A DNA stretch of 64,000 bases from Serripes groenlandicus (GCA_031761405.1 JASEVX010000001.1:196185706-196249705); one strand, 5' to 3'. Positions 22,202 through 33,099 are shown, counted from the stretch's first letter. Numbers and translations are program-made. Notes: generated by a model from the letters alone, not told the origin.

Positions 22202-22300
22202 ATGCTTTCCCTCGTACAACAATCTAAAGCAGAAGATGTAAATGATAGTATAATTATTGACAAGAATTGATAACATTGTGGCAAAAATCCTCTGTTTCAG
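22202..22300 (+). mobile_element. TFB1 left-part fragment
   Basis: CTTTCCCTCGTACAACAATC, AAAGCAGAAGATG and AACATTGTGGCAAAAATCC are visible. The element breaks off before the palindrome centre. Confidence 0.6.
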
Positions 22301-22439
22301 ATACATGAAATTGTGTTAACATTCAGCTTGACCTCTTAAATATATACCATATCTGATGAACAGTTTATTGCAAAATTTGTATGTTATAAGCTAACGAGAT
22401 GAAGATTCTCTAAAACCTAAATTCAAGTCTAAAAAATGC

Positions 22440-23435
22440 TCTATATTTATTATCTATGTCCCAGTGTTAATGCTAAACCACTATTACCAGAACAAATCTA
22501 CTCCAATTTTAAAGATACTATGTATTATAATATAATAAGCGTTAATCATAATCCATTTTTACTGGAACAAATCTACTCCAATTTTAAAGATACTATGTAT
22601 TATAATATAATAAGCGTTAATCATAATCCATTTTTACTGGAACAAATCTACTCCAATTTTAAAGATACTATGTATTATAATATAATAAGCGTTAATCATA
22701 ATCCATTTTTACTGGAACAAATCTACTCCAATTTTAAAGATACTATGTATTATAATATAATAAGCGTTAATCATAATCCATTTTTACCGGAACAAATCTA
22801 CTCCAATTTTAAAGATACTCTGTATTAGTGTTAATCATAATCCATTCATGAAATTTATATCCCCCGCTTGCAGGAAATATTGTAGGAATAAAATCCGCTG
22901 AAAGTGACAATCGAACTTGGCCTAGCTGTTAAGGCATTTAACAAAAAAACGGTTCACATTTGTGGCAGTAATTGCACGGAAACAGCAACAAACAACATTT
23001 TTTGTTACGCAAGAGGCCATAACTCCACCGAATAAAGTCTGCCGAAAGCGACGATCGAACATGGCCTAGCCCTTAAGGCATTTAACCTCCTTGTTACCAA
23101 GTTTGAAAAAAAACGGTTAACATTTGTGGCAGTTATTGCACAGAAACGAAGTGTGACAGACAGACGGACAGATGGACAGACAGACGGACAAACCCAAATT
23201 AATAACCCCCCTCTTTTCTTCGAAAAAGGGGGGGATAATAAGCGTTAATCATAATCCATTTTTACTGGAACAAATCTACTCCAATTTTAAAGATACTCTA
23301 TTAATGTTAATCATAATCCACTGTTACAGGAACAAATCTACTCCAATTTTAAAGATACTCTGTATTAATGTTAATCATAATCCACTGTTACAGGAACAAA
23401 TCTACTCCAATTTTAAAGATACTCTTAAGATATTA
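22440..23435 (+). repeat. 75-bp tandem array, interrupted by an F4 element
   Basis: GCGTTAATCATAATCCATTT, CTGGAACAAATCTACTCC and AATTTTAAAGATACTATG repeat with period 75 between 22476 and 22830, and shorter units continue from 23238 to 23435. Because 75 is a multiple of three, one frame stays open for 130 codons with a repeated 25-residue motif. Lack of other coding signals argues it is an artefact. Confidence 0.92.
22846..23238 (+). mobile_element. Helitron-like tandem-core element (F4)
   Basis: It begins near TGAAATTTATATCCCCCGC. Two partial core units carry GTTACGCAAGAGGCCATAAC, GCCGAAAGCGACGATCGAAC and AAAACGGTTAACATTTGTGG. A GACAGACGGACAGATGG tract follows (23157-23200), and the end is a strong hairpin CCCCCCTCTTTTC...GAAAAAGGGGGG. 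TATATCCCCC and GGGGGGATA are subterminal inverted repeats. It lies inside the 75-bp array. Confidence 0.78.
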
Positions 23436-23995
23436 TCTACAGTCTGATAGATTCTCTATATTATATACATTCCATTCTTAATCTTTATCCATAATCCACA
23501 ATGACTAGAACCTATTTGCTCCAATCTGTATCTCCTAATCCCATAAAGATACCTCTAATATACAACCCTCATTTATATCACTGCTTCCACTATAAATGTG
23601 TACATGTTGGCATGCAGTAGTCTCAGATGTCCAGACAAGAAGGTTTATAAACAGATCTATATCTCTGAATATCTCCAAAATAGAAATTAAACCTAACCTC
23701 ACTGAGATGATTCTTTGAGTACTCACACCATAGGGTTTGGCGGTCAAATATGGATTTAGGTGGAAGCGGAATGCCCCTTATATAGAGCTCTAGATGTGTA
23801 GACTGTCATGTAAGTACAGCTTCAAACAATATGTACCTACGTCATAATAGAATAAATCAGTATATGTGACTATGAAGGGATCCAAGAAAAGCGGGGAGAA
23901 AGATAATAACAACAACAATCACAGATATTTAATAATGCAACCTTTGTCTTATGGTGAGAGACATGAGAAAAACAATTTTTTAGAATTTAAGTTTG
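23436..23995. other. Unassigned DNA
   Basis: No repeat or domain recognised. A 70-codon minus-strand frame at 23535-23747 has no family features. Confidence 0.3.
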
Positions 23996-24130
23996 GTTGC
24001 ATGGTGTTTTACAGCACTGTTAATTATTTTCCAGTTATATCACAGCATTTGCTTGGTAAGCTACCTGCAGTACTTCTGGTCCATCTATTCTGACAGCAGT
24101 GAATCAGTTGTTCCATCAGAAGATTCTTGA
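23996..24130 (-). mobile_element. SINE-3 fragment
   Basis: GGTGTTTTACAGCACTG, GCTTGGTAAGCTACC, AGTACTTCTGGTCCATCTAT and TCTGACAGCAGTGAATCAGT follow the SINE-3 order seen at 62815-63192. Confidence 0.6.
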
Positions 24131-24770
24131 ACCAATCTTTGACTAATTGACAGAAAAGAAACTACATGTCAGTGCAGGTTGATCAGGATCTAACTGGTCT
24201 CTCAAATGCTCTTAGGTTTGATTTTGCAAAGTGCTAAAGTTATGAAAAGGGAATATCCTGATCAGAACGCATTGAGATGCAGGTAGATTGGATTTTTAGC
24301 TGGTCGTATAATGCTAAAAAATATTATGTGAGTGATAGATTGAACAAAGATACCATAATTATCCCTACATTCCTTGAATATATTGTAGACCAAGATCAAA
24401 CAGAATAGACATACAGTTTTATCTATATCTACAGTTTTGGCCATCAATCAATGTCTATTATTCCACAAAAGCCTATATCATCTAAATGGAATGTACCTGA
24501 TTCAGATATTGACCCGTCCATTGTACAAGTACAAGAGATTAACAGAGCTATCAGATGATGTGGACATGTTTTGACAAGCTGGCAGTCAGACACCACATTT
24601 TTGTAACCCATTATTACACAGGTAACATACTGACATTCTATTAATATGTGTTCCCCGGCATACAGAGCATGAAATATTTCAGCACCAGTTAACTTTCTCC
24701 TCCTCATTTAGGGTTGTGAGATACTTGTACTGTCTTCTAGAAGTCATATCTTCTCCGAGTCAAGATTGCT
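24131..24770. other. Unassigned DNA
   Basis: Short open frames on the minus strand lack recognisable domains. No repeat boundary seen. Confidence 0.3.
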
Positions 24771-24774
24771 TTCA

Positions 24775-24995
24775 CATTTTCCCACATACAGGACATCCGC
24801 AGCACAAACTTTGAAAACAAATAAAAGCAAAAACTTGGATATTTCTATAAATGAAATTGTATTTAGTGAATAGAGTTAAAAACATTGTGACAAAAGGAGA
24901 AATTGCTCATTATGAGCTATTTCCTTGTTTGTCACAATGTTTTCAAAAGTCATCCGTTGCAGATGCATTAAAATATGTCTGCAAGTGGGAGAGGG
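24775..24995 (+). mobile_element. TFB1, near-complete
   Basis: TTTTCCCACATACAGGACAT, TATAAATGAAATTGTATT, GTGACAAAAGGAGAAATTGC and CTGCAAGTGGGAGAGGG precede TTAA (24996-24999). The left TTAA is lost. Confidence 0.85.
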
Positions 24996-24999
24996 TTAA

Positions 25000-25520
25000 A
25001 AAAGACACTTTTCTGGTGACATAGGCTATAGTAACACTGGTTTGACAAACCTGGCTCCCTGACAATACAATGTCAAAACACATGGTTTGTAATAGTTCAC
25101 TTATCAGTTGGTGTACCCCATTTCTATCTCAGGCCTGCCACTTGTAAGATTTGTTTCTTTGTTTGTTTAGTGTTTTTTCTAAGTCGATAAAGGGTCATTA
25201 CTGAATAATTATGTGACTTGGTATAGACATATGCCTATTGTTCATAGGAACATATGTACCAAGTTTCATTAAAAAATGTTAAACCTTTTTTGAGTAATGA
25301 GGAAAGCTTAAAATTGTGAGACAACTACGCCAAGCACTATAGCCCAACTTGTTTTCTTCCTAAAACAGACCAGGTAAAATTTGTTGCTTAAAACACAAAA
25401 CTGTCTCCATGATATAACTGAAACAAGATATTGGAGTATTGCAAGCAATATAAAAGTCCCCATACCGGATGAGGACAGCCCATTGTGTATTGTGTGAGCA
25501 TTTTTAGACACATCATCTTG
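25000..25520. other. Mostly unassigned; possible lone tandem-core monomer
   Basis: AAAGGGTCATTACTGAATAA near 25190 and TTTTGAGTAATGAGGAAAGC near 25290 resemble the GGGCCATAACTC ... TTGCTGAGAAATAG spacing of the tandem-core elements. The rest is unassigned. Confidence 0.4.
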
Positions 25521-26040
25521 TAAGGGAGACTAATTGTGTGAAGTTAAGTCAAAATCCATTTAAGCATGTGGAAGATAGAGCCCGGACACGAAATTAAGAA
25601 GTAAAATCTTTGAGCCCAAACTGTGACCTTGACCTTGGAAGTAGGTGGCTTATGGATAATAATTGTGTCAAGTAATATCAAAATCCATTCAAGCATGTGG
25701 AAGATACAGACCAGACAAGAAATTGCGGAGAGAATGTTTGAGCCAAAACTGCGACCATGACTTTGGGAATAGGTGGCTGGGTGATGTGCATCATCTTGTT
25801 TTGAGAATCACTCTGTGAAGTTATATCAATATCCATTCAAGAATGCTGAAGATACAGCGAGGACAATGTTTGAGCCCAAATTGTGACCTTGGCCTTGGGA
25901 GTACGTGGCTGGCTGACATGCATAACACATTATCTTGTTATAGAGAATAATTGTGTGAAGTAATATCAAAATCCATTCAAGCATGTGGAAGATATAGCCC
26001 GAACAAGAAATTTCAGACAGATCGATTGACAAGAGCAAAC
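25521..26040 (+). repeat. ~150-bp satellite, plus orientation (3-4 copies)
   Basis: Units carry AAAATCCATTCAAGCATGTG, GAAGATACAG, GAGCCCAAACTGTGACCTTG and GGGAGTAGGTGGCT. The same satellite lies at 27422-27985 in reverse, making a broken inverted repeat around the Tc1 relic. Confidence 0.85.
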
Positions 26041-26636
26041 CTATAGTCCCCAAACCATTCTCCGATAGGTAGCGGACTAATAATTTTGGAAACAGCATAA
26101 ACCGAAATAAATAAATGTATTGTACATAAGAATTAAGGATTTCTTTATGTTTGTCACATTAAATTGCTTGTCAAATGGCTGTATAGCCAAGTGTATTGGT
26201 AAACAAACCCATAGAAAGTTAAATAAACCTTGCATGTGTTCTTAGTTTCAAATTACAGCTAAACTTTGTGTTTAAATTTTGGATTTGTGTATTAATGCAG
26301 TATAATTAGATAATGTCAATAGTCTTAGAAAAAGGTGAAAATGCTCTGCTCTTAATTTGTATGTGATCATGTTTGCTTCTATTTGTACAAGAATAGGAAC
26401 ACTGCATCTCTGCAGAAATAACGAAACTTTGTGTTTTGACATAATTCAGTTTGAAGAAACAGCCATGCAAACTCTTAAAAGCTTTAATATACAATTTCTA
26501 ATTGGCCACCATATAAAATATGATATTATGCGACATATTTAATCAATAAATCTTAAGTTTTGTTATTATTGTATTGTACACACCAATCTATCGATTTACA
26601 GAAAAAAAAACGTATTTATGTACAAAATCATCCATG

Positions 26637-27312
26637 CGGAACGGTAGGTGTGCTAGTGTTCCTCTTGCATGGCATGGTAGTTGTCGTATTTGGAAGGAAT
26701 GTATTCTTTGTAGATTGTCTTTTATGAAAAACTTTAAATAAGGTGAGAATGAACATCGCAGAACGCGCTGAAGGCACAGGCACAGGCAGGCAAGATTATT
26801 GTGGGCCAAGCGACATTTGCGATTTACAAGGACAGACTGGGCCAATGTTTGACACATCACACTACGCAGGAATGATAGACGTGCTCGCGTATATCGCTGT
26901 CGGGGTGAGAACTGTCTGGTAGAATGGGATAACTTCGGGGTGGTTCCTTCATGTTGTGGGCTGGAGTTTCCATGCACACGAAAACTCCAATTGTACCCAT
27001 TCCAGGAAAAATTAACGCTATGAGGTATCAAAATGACGTCATTCGTCAGGTTCTTCTACCTCATATCCGTGCCAATCGCGGTATGCTGTTGGCACAGGTT
27101 AACGCACCATGTCAATCAGCTAGAACCACGCAAGAAATGCCTGCAGCAAACAACATGCGAACACTCCAATGGCCTGCAAAAAGTCCGGATTTAAATTCAA
27201 TCGAGTACATGGGGGACCTATTGAAACACAAGGTGCGTGCCCAGTCGCCGCAACCATATTTCAGGAAGCTCATGCATGTTATTCTTCAGATGTGGGAGGC
27301 CATTCCACAATA
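26637..27312 (+). pseudogene. Tc1/mariner transposase relic, DD34E-type, catalytically dead
   Basis: Plus-strand translation in pieces gives HRHRQARL, then LLWAKRHLRFTRTDWANV, then RRARVYRCRGENCLVEWDNF, then (after a one-base frameshift near 26937) FMLWAGVS, and PAKSPDLNSIE. This is the usual order in Tc1 transposases: linker, catalytic core, WG-like stretch, PDLNPIE motif. The segment that should hold the first catalytic Asp (TDES-type) is deleted at a stop codon after WANV. The second Asp is Val (27098-27100, QVNAPCQSAR). The Glu survives (27203-27205) with 34 residues between, which identifies the DD34E class. Upstream (26637-26735) only a faint helix-turn-helix region remains, with stops. 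In cells these enzymes cut and paste the element at TA sites; this copy cannot. Confidence 0.88.
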
Positions 27313-27421
27313 GTATCTTCACAGATACATTATATCAATGTGGTCAAAGTGCCTTGCTGTAATTGCTGCAGAAGGTGGACATACAAAGTATTGAAACAAA
27401 ATTAAATACAACGTTGTGGCT

Positions 27422-27985
27422 CTAACATTGTCCGTCCGTAATTTCTTGTTTTGGCTGTATCTTCCACATGCTTGAATACATATTGATACTACTTCACACA
27501 ATTATTCTCCATAACAAAATGATGTGTAATGCACATCACCTAGCCACCTACTCCCAAGGTCAAGGTCACACAGTTTGGGCTCAAACATTGTCCTAACTTA
27601 ATTTCGTGTCTGGGCACTATCTACCACATGCTTGAATGGATTTTGATATTACTTAACACAATTATTCTCCATAACAAGATGTGTAATGCACATCACCAAG
27701 CCACCTACTCCCAAGGTCAAGGTCACAGTTTGGGCTCTAACATTGTCCTTCCGTCATTTCTTGTTTGGACTGTATCTTCCACATGCTTGAATACATATTG
27801 ATACTACTTCACATAATTATTCTACATAACAAGATGATGTGTCATGCACATCACCTAGCCACCTACTCCCAAGGTCAAGGTCACAGTTTGGGCTCAAACA
27901 TTGTCCTTCCTTAATTTCGTGTCCAGGCTCTATCTTCCACATGCTTGAATGGATTTTGATTTTTACTTCACACAATTAAACTTAA
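27422..27985 (-). repeat. ~150-bp satellite, reverse orientation (about 3.5 copies)
   Basis: Reverse complement of the 25521-26040 units: CTATCTTCCACATGCTTGAA, CACACAATTATTCTCC, CACATCACCTAGCCACC and CCCAAGGTCAAGGTCACAG repeat at about 27455, 27620, 27775 and 27930. Confidence 0.87.
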
Positions 27986-28226
27986 TTCATTTTATAGACA
28001 TTTCCTATATTTTCGTCATAATTGATTTTATAGAAATCTGATGTAGATTTATTCTATGGAGGAAAGAGTAAAAGTATCCTTTCAGAATTGCAGACCATTT
28101 TATGCCGACATGGCCGCTATTTTTCTGTAATGACATCCATACTGCATACCTCGTCATGTGTCTGATAAGCTAGATTACTTCAAACAATTATATCAGCCAG
28201 GCAACAAAGTCATGAACCTAATTTAA

Positions 28227-28437
28227 CCATATACCACGTTCAAACGCAATATGACCCATCTTCAGCAGACAATTTTTGAAAACATTGCAGCGATTTTTAA
28301 GGAATAAGATATTATAAGCACTTTTTTTCATTTTCAACAACGACTTCATTCTAAAAAATTGGAATTTCATTTTATAGGATACTTTTTCTTCCTGTCTTTA
28401 AAGTCATCTGCTACAGATTTTTTTTTGTAGGTAAGGG
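28227..28437 (-). mobile_element. TFB1, decayed
   Basis: TTAA lies at 28223-28226. CCATATACCACGTTC, TTCAGCAGACAATTTTTGAA, TAAAGTCATCTGCTACAG and a GTAAGGGTCAA right end are seen. Confidence 0.68.
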
Positions 28438-28441
28438 TCAA

Positions 28442-28750
28442 CCTTTTCCCTGATACAGACAAAGTCTCAGCAAAATTAACTTTTTCCCACTTGTAGATGC
28501 ATTGTGATGCAACTTCAGCAAACAAATCTAAGAAGCATTGTGGCCAAAGAAGAAATTGTTCAAAATTAACTTTTCCCTTTGTCACAATGTATTCTACATT
28601 AAGGTTTACAGATTTTCCATACTTTACCATGTTTTGTCTTCATGTTTTCTAACATGTACAACTTTTCCTTTTTCCACAATGATTTCTACTTTAAGTTTTC
28701 CGTTTCCCATACTTTTCTAATAGGGGCAAATTTGTTGTATGTTGGAAAAA
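28442..28750 (-). mobile_element. TFB1 with duplicated left end, decayed
   Basis: CCTTTTCCCTGATACAGACA at 28442 and CTTTTTCCCACTTGTAGATG at 28480 are two left ends. AGCATTGTGGCCAAAGAAGA and a long AT-rich right half end at TTGTATGTTGGAAAA. Confidence 0.65.
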
Positions 28751-28756
28751 AATAAT

Positions 28757-29335
28757 GGCTTTCAAATATTGTCAAACTGGAACAATACACGTTGGGCAAG
28801 TATCGTCTTTTAGTGAAGCTTTCCATAATGTTTCATTGAATTTAAGTCAAAACTTTCCCATGTCATATTATATAGAAATTAAAAGGGCAATAACTCAGTG
28901 GAAAATCACAGAACCGGAAAGTGGTGATAAAATGCACATCTAGCTAGCTCCTCTTGTTATTGAAGCTTCCCATAAAGTTTCATAAAATTCAAGTCAGTAG
29001 TTGCTGAGAAATAGCCCCGACAAAATGTTCCTATGTCACATCATATAGAATTTAAAAGGGAAATAACTCAGTGAACAATCATCGAACCGTAACCTGTTGA
29101 TAATATGCACATCTCCTCTTGTTCGTGAAGCTTCCTATAAAGTTTCATCAAATACAATTCAGTAGTTATTGAGAAAAAGATCAGACAAAATGTTTCCTAT
29201 GTCATATCATATAGAAATTAAAAGGGCAATAACTCAGTGAATTCAAGTCAGTAGTTGCTGAGAAATAGCCAGGACAAAAGCGGGACGGACAGCCAAACGG
29301 ATGATTAGATGAACAGATTAACAGACAAACAGACA
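28757..29335 (+). mobile_element. Helitron-like tandem-core element (F6)
   Basis: Three ~170-bp units have TTAAAAGGGCAATAACTCAG (28882, 29055, 29221), ACCGGAAAGTGGTGATAAAA and GTAGTTGCTGAGAAATAGCC. A GGACGGACAGCCAAACGG ... ACAGACAAACAGACAG tract follows (29284-29336). Terminal hairpins are not clear. Confidence 0.68.
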
Positions 29336-29342
29336 GCCTTAA

Positions 29343-29455
29343 ACCTTTTCCACTTGCAGATGTATTTTGCCACAATATTTTCAACAAGAATTTCTATGAT
29401 TGGTATAGATGGTTTCAAAGATGTCTGCAGCAGATTCTTCCTATGTGGAAAAGGG
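29343..29455 (-). mobile_element. TFB1, short derivative (113 bp)
   Basis: TTAA lies at 29339-29342 and 29456-29459. It keeps CCTTTTCCACTTGCAGATGT, ATTTTGCCACAATATTTTCA, the AT-rich spacer and GTCTGCAGCAGATTCTTCCT. The left arm and palindrome half are deleted. Confidence 0.85.
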
Positions 29456-29587
29456 TTAATTCTTGCAAAAACAGATCAGGAGTTTTAGTCAGAATTAGCT
29501 TTCCCTGTTCACATAATGAATCAATTAGAACCCTTATTGCCTAACAATACAAATAATATTTCAGGTGAAAATATTCCCTACTTAGAA

Positions 29588-30109
29588 CCCCTTACCCACA
29601 AACAACAAATCTGCAGCAGACGACATTTGAAAACATTGTGGCAAAAATAAATTAAAGAAGAATTTTTGAATATAGTTGATAACATTGTTATGAAGATACA
29701 TTTAGATGCATTTGTAGCTGATGACTTTGGAAAACTGAGAGGCAAAAGGAAAATATAACTCATAATGAGCAATTTCTTCTTTTGCTACAATATGTTTTCA
29801 ACTCTTTTCAATTGTTTTAGCTTTATTTACATAGTTTTTCTGTATATTTGCCAAAGGATTTTAGCTTAAACTTATTTATTTTACATCAATTGCAAAACAA
29901 GCTTTAAGCTTATATCAATCAAACTCCATGTCTGCTTCCTGAAGACATAACCATGCAGTACTTGTGCAGTTTGAATGGAAAAATCCCAAAGGCAGAACCT
30001 GCTCATCGCGGGATTCGAAACAGGGACCTATGGAATTAGAGGCAGACGTTCTACCATTGCAAATGTTTTCAAAGATGTCTTATGAAATTGGTTGTATGTT
30101 GCAAAGGGT
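29588..30109 (-). mobile_element. Two fused TFB1 copies carrying a SINE insertion
   Basis: A plus-orientation left part (CCCCTTACCCACAAACAACA, CTGCAGCAGACGACATTTGA) runs into a minus-orientation copy (ATGCATTTGTAGCTGATGAC, CATAATGAGCAATTTCTTCT). The right end, TGTTTTCAAAGATGTCTTAT to TATGTTGCAAAGGG, appears only at 30063-30109, after a SINE-like insert. Confidence 0.65.
29940..30060 (-). mobile_element. tRNA-like SINE fragment, minus strand
   Basis: Reverse complement gives TGGTAGAACGTCTGCCTC and a B-box GTTTCGAATCCC (30010-30021 on the plus strand). It lacks an acceptor stem and stable T-arm pairing, so a tRNA gene is unlikely. Confidence 0.55.
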
Positions 30110-30298
30110 ATAATGAAAGAATCCATCTTTTTTTTTAAGCACATACAGAAATTCTTGGAATTAACATAATTACTAACAAATGTTGACTTGGAAAATAATC
30201 AAGCTTTATTTACAAAACAAACAACAAAGTAAGGTGCTTCAGATGTTTAACATTGCTTGTTGTTGCTCTTTGACATGACTCCAATTAACCCTCTCCAA

Positions 30299-30440
30299 TA
30301 TCCAGAAACACTTTGACATTGACACAGCAGATAACTTTTGAATCAATGTGGTAAAAGAAGAAATTTAGTAGAATGAGCATTTTCTCTTTTGGCCACTAAA
30401 GTCATGTAGCTGCTGCGGATTGGTTGTAGCTGAGAAAGCC
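30299..30440 (-). mobile_element. TFB1, spacer-deleted; another left end abuts it
   Basis: TTAA lies at 30295-30298 and 30441-30444. CCCTCTCCAATATCCAGAAA, GGTAAAAGAAGAAATTTAG and AGCTGCTGCGGATTGGTTGT are present. From the shared right TTAA a further left end, CCCTTTCCCACTTGCAC, begins and breaks off near 30470. Confidence 0.75.
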
Positions 30441-30769
30441 TTAACCCTTTCCCACTTGCACAACCATTAATAAGTGTCACAATTGAGAACTGAAACTGGT
30501 CGATTTAGATAGAAACAAAGAAGGAATTTAGTTGCTTTTGGCTGAAAAATATTAAAAGTCAATTTTGTGTCAGCTGCAAATATTGAAGTATTCTGGGCTG
30601 CTTTACGGGGTGGAATAGTCAAAATGCTTGAAAAATTATTTACTTGGTGCCTGGAGTGGAATTTAGGTTCATGTGGGTAAGGTAATAAGGTAATAGCCAC
30701 TTTTCCATTTTTCCATAAAAATCGATGTTTTTCAAGCTATTTAAACTTTTCTTTGATAGTTTAATGACC

Positions 30770-31440
30770 CAAAACAGGCATTAACATGAAGTTTAGTCAT
30801 TTCTTTAAACATGTGACAAAGTAAAACCTATAAATAATATGTGTTTCTGGGTTTTTTTCTCTCAGAGACCTGTATGATGCCCAAGCGCAGAAAACTTGCC
30901 TGACTCGAGCCGAAAAACCTAGGTTTTGGTGGCATAGGAAAATTGAAATTTCAATTGCCTAATTGCCCTAATATTTGCTATTTTGCTTTCATTTTATATC
31001 ATACTCTGCAAATTTACAACAGATCTCTGAGAGAAAAGAAAGTTTCTAAAAGAGCTTTAGAGGCCAAAAAATGATAGGTCAATTTTGTATTGTTTGGATA
31101 CAGTGAAACTGGTTGAAAATGATGATACTGGTTGCCTAATAAGTCTGAGAATAATGCATAAATATTGAGTTTGTTCATTTCTATGAACATTTGACACAGT
31201 AAAACCTAAATATGTGATGCTTTGCTTATTTTTCCTTTGCGAAGACCTACATACATATTGCATGAAAGCATAAAACAGCCGAAAAAACCTAGGTTTGGGT
31301 GGTATAGAATAATTCAATTTATTTTTATTATCATTGCTTAATTGACCTTGTATTAAATTTGCTTTTGTGCTTTCATTTTGTATCGAACTTTGTAAATAAA
31401 TAGATAAACATATCCATAAAGACAAAGAAATTGTCTTAAA
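30770..31440 (+). repeat. Diverged tandem duplication, ~370-bp unit
   Basis: Two copies share AGTCATTTCTTTAAACATGT / GTTCATTTCTATGAACATTT, AGTAAAACCTA, GAGCCGAAAAACCTAGGTTT / CAGCCGAAAAAACCTAGGTT, and TTGCTTTTGTGCTTTCATTT-like words, about 360-380 bp apart (30797 vs 31170; 30908 vs 31283). They are about 75-80% alike by eye. Class unknown. Confidence 0.65.
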
Positions 31441-31524
31441 TTGCATCAGAAGCTATTTCTATATGGGAAACTTAAAGATTCTCATTAGGATAAAAGTACT
31501 GTAGTGATAATAAAGTGTTTATAA

Positions 31525-31755
31525 CCCTTTCCAGCATGCAACAAATTTGCAGCAGAAGTCTATAACAAACATCTACAGAACAAAAATAGAATTTTTCCAT
31601 AAATAAAAGTACGGTGACAAAAAGAAAATTTCATTCATTCTTAAAGATTCTCCAAATTTTCCAAAGACTTTTGCTGCTGATTTGTAGTGATTTGTAATGT
31701 AAAATGTCTATAAAGGTAAGTATATTATTGAGTAGAGCTGAACACATTTAGTGTT
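31525..31755 (+). mobile_element. TFB1, rearranged
   Basis: CCCTTTCCAGCATGCAACAA, TTTGCAGCAGAAGTCTATAA and TCCATAAATAAAAGTACG lead into scrambled palindrome sequence and an inverted GACTTTTGCTGCTGATTTGT arm. Confidence 0.6.
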
Positions 31756-31975
31756 TCCTGACTTCCTCATACCAGTACTCACTCCACACAACACACTTTC
31801 CAAGCAACTGGCTGCATTTCCACATAGACTGTTAGCTAATTGGTGAAAGGTGATTGATGCGTGTCAATGTGACTTTTGTCAAACGTCAGAAAGAATGTTG
31901 GTCAACCTTGGGTTCAAACTCACAACCCCTGACTGACTGATTGATTGAGCTACCATGACACGACGAAAACTTTGT
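31743..31975 (-). mobile_element. SINE-2, minus strand
   Basis: Reverse complement shows ATGGTAGCTCAATCAATCAG, GTTGTGAGTTTGAACCCAAG, CCAACATTCTTTCTGACGTT, TGACAAAAGTCACATTGACA and GTCTATGTGGAAATGCAGCC, colinear with 585-800. Confidence 0.8.
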
Positions 31976-32135
31976 GGCTTAAAATTCTCAAAATTCATCT
32001 TATGCAGATGTATAAAAATAAACAAGTCTGCATGCTAGAAAGTCTTATCAGCAATGGCATCTTTATAGGCAGGTAAATATTGTTGGCTTATCATAATTTG
32101 ATTACCCACTTATCAACAAACTGCTGTGTTATTAA

Positions 32136-32339
32136 CCTTTCCCACATACAACAAATCTGCAGAAGATGACTTTTTAAACATCTAGACAAAAATATGGAAA
32201 TCTCAATAAATGAATGTTTGTAACTTATTGAATAGAGTTGAAAACATTGCCATACTATTAGCAATTTCTCCTTTTGCCACAATGTTTCCAAAAGAGGTCT
32301 GCTACAGGGGCGTCAGAAAACATCTTTATGTGGGAAAGT
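32136..32339 (+). mobile_element. TFB1, right target lost
   Basis: TTAA lies at 32132-32135. CCTTTCCCACATACAACAAA, CTCAATAAATGAATG, GCAATTTCTCCTTTTGCC and TTTATGTGGGAAAG are present. The left palindrome arm is deleted, and SINE-3 follows directly. Confidence 0.82.
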
Positions 32340-32344
32340 ATCAT

Positions 32345-32511
32345 CATACACTGCCTGGTTTCTATGGTGTTTTACGGCGTTTTCAACCGTATTTCAGTCA
32401 TATCACAGTGTTTCCTGGATAATTCACCAGGACTATGATCAAACCGATGCATCGGTTGTAATGCTATCCCTCCCAACCCTGAGCACCTAATTACCGTTAT
32501 TAAAGTTTTTG
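32345..32511 (-). mobile_element. SINE-3 copy without head
   Basis: GGTGTTTTACGGCGTTTTCA, GTGTTTCCTGGATAATTCAC, CGATGCATCGGTTGTAATGC and CCCTGAGCACCTAATTACCG match SINE-3 order. Confidence 0.65.
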
Positions 32512-32515
32512 TTAA

Positions 32516-32703
32516 CCCTTTCCCTCATACAGACACTTTCTAACGCCTCTGCAGCAGACGACTTTTGAAAACATGTGAGCAATTTCCCCTTTTGCCACCA
32601 TGTTTTCAACTTTATTCAATAATAATACTTTCATACAGATCTGCCCTATTTCTGCCTAGATATTTTCAAAGTCGTCTGCAGATTTGTTGTATATGGGAAA
32701 GGG
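32516..32703 (-). mobile_element. TFB1, left palindrome arm deleted
   Basis: TTAA lies at 32512-32515. CCCTTTCCCTCATACAGACA, GCCTCTGCAGCAGACGACTT, TTTTGCCACCATGTTTTCAA, TAATACTTTCATACAGATCT and GTATATGGGAAAGGG lie before TTAT. Confidence 0.85.
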
Positions 32704-32789
32704 TTATGACCCAGCTGGGTATAGAATCCTGGTCTTTCATATCATACACTGCTAATTGAGTAAATCATACTACAAGTTTAGTCTTCTCG

Positions 32790-32975
32790 ACTTGTCCAAT
32801 CTATAAGCAGCAGATGGCTTTTGAAATCGTTATTGCATTTCAGCCCATCTGCTGCAGATGACATTGTGGCAAAAGGTGAAATTGTTTATAACTCCAGTCC
32901 ATTCCTCACACTATCATTTACAGAGATTCAACAGTTTGCCAGACTGTCTACTTCAGATGTGTTGTATCTTTGAAT
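32790..32975 (-). mobile_element. TFB1, strongly decayed
   Basis: AGCAGCAGATGGCTTTTGAA, CCATCTGCTGCAGATGACAT, GTGGCAAAAGGTGAAATTGT and ACTTCAGATGTGTTGTATC are recognisable in altered order. Confidence 0.5.
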
Positions 32976-33099
32976 GATGTAGATCGATCAAAATTGCAGG
33001 TTTCAAAAGGTAACGAGTACCCTTCACAGAGTTGCACCACTGCAGGCATCCAAGCACTAACCGCAATGTACGTTGTTTAATTTTGCAAATAAGCCAATC

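Noticed and set aside
22436..22828. 130-codon open frame with a 25-residue repeat
   Set aside because: It follows exactly from the 75-bp tandem period and has no unique sequence or support as an exon.
26588..27031. 147-codon open frame on the minus strand
   Set aside because: It is the antisense of the Tc1 transposase relic; the plus strand carries the recognisable transposase motifs.
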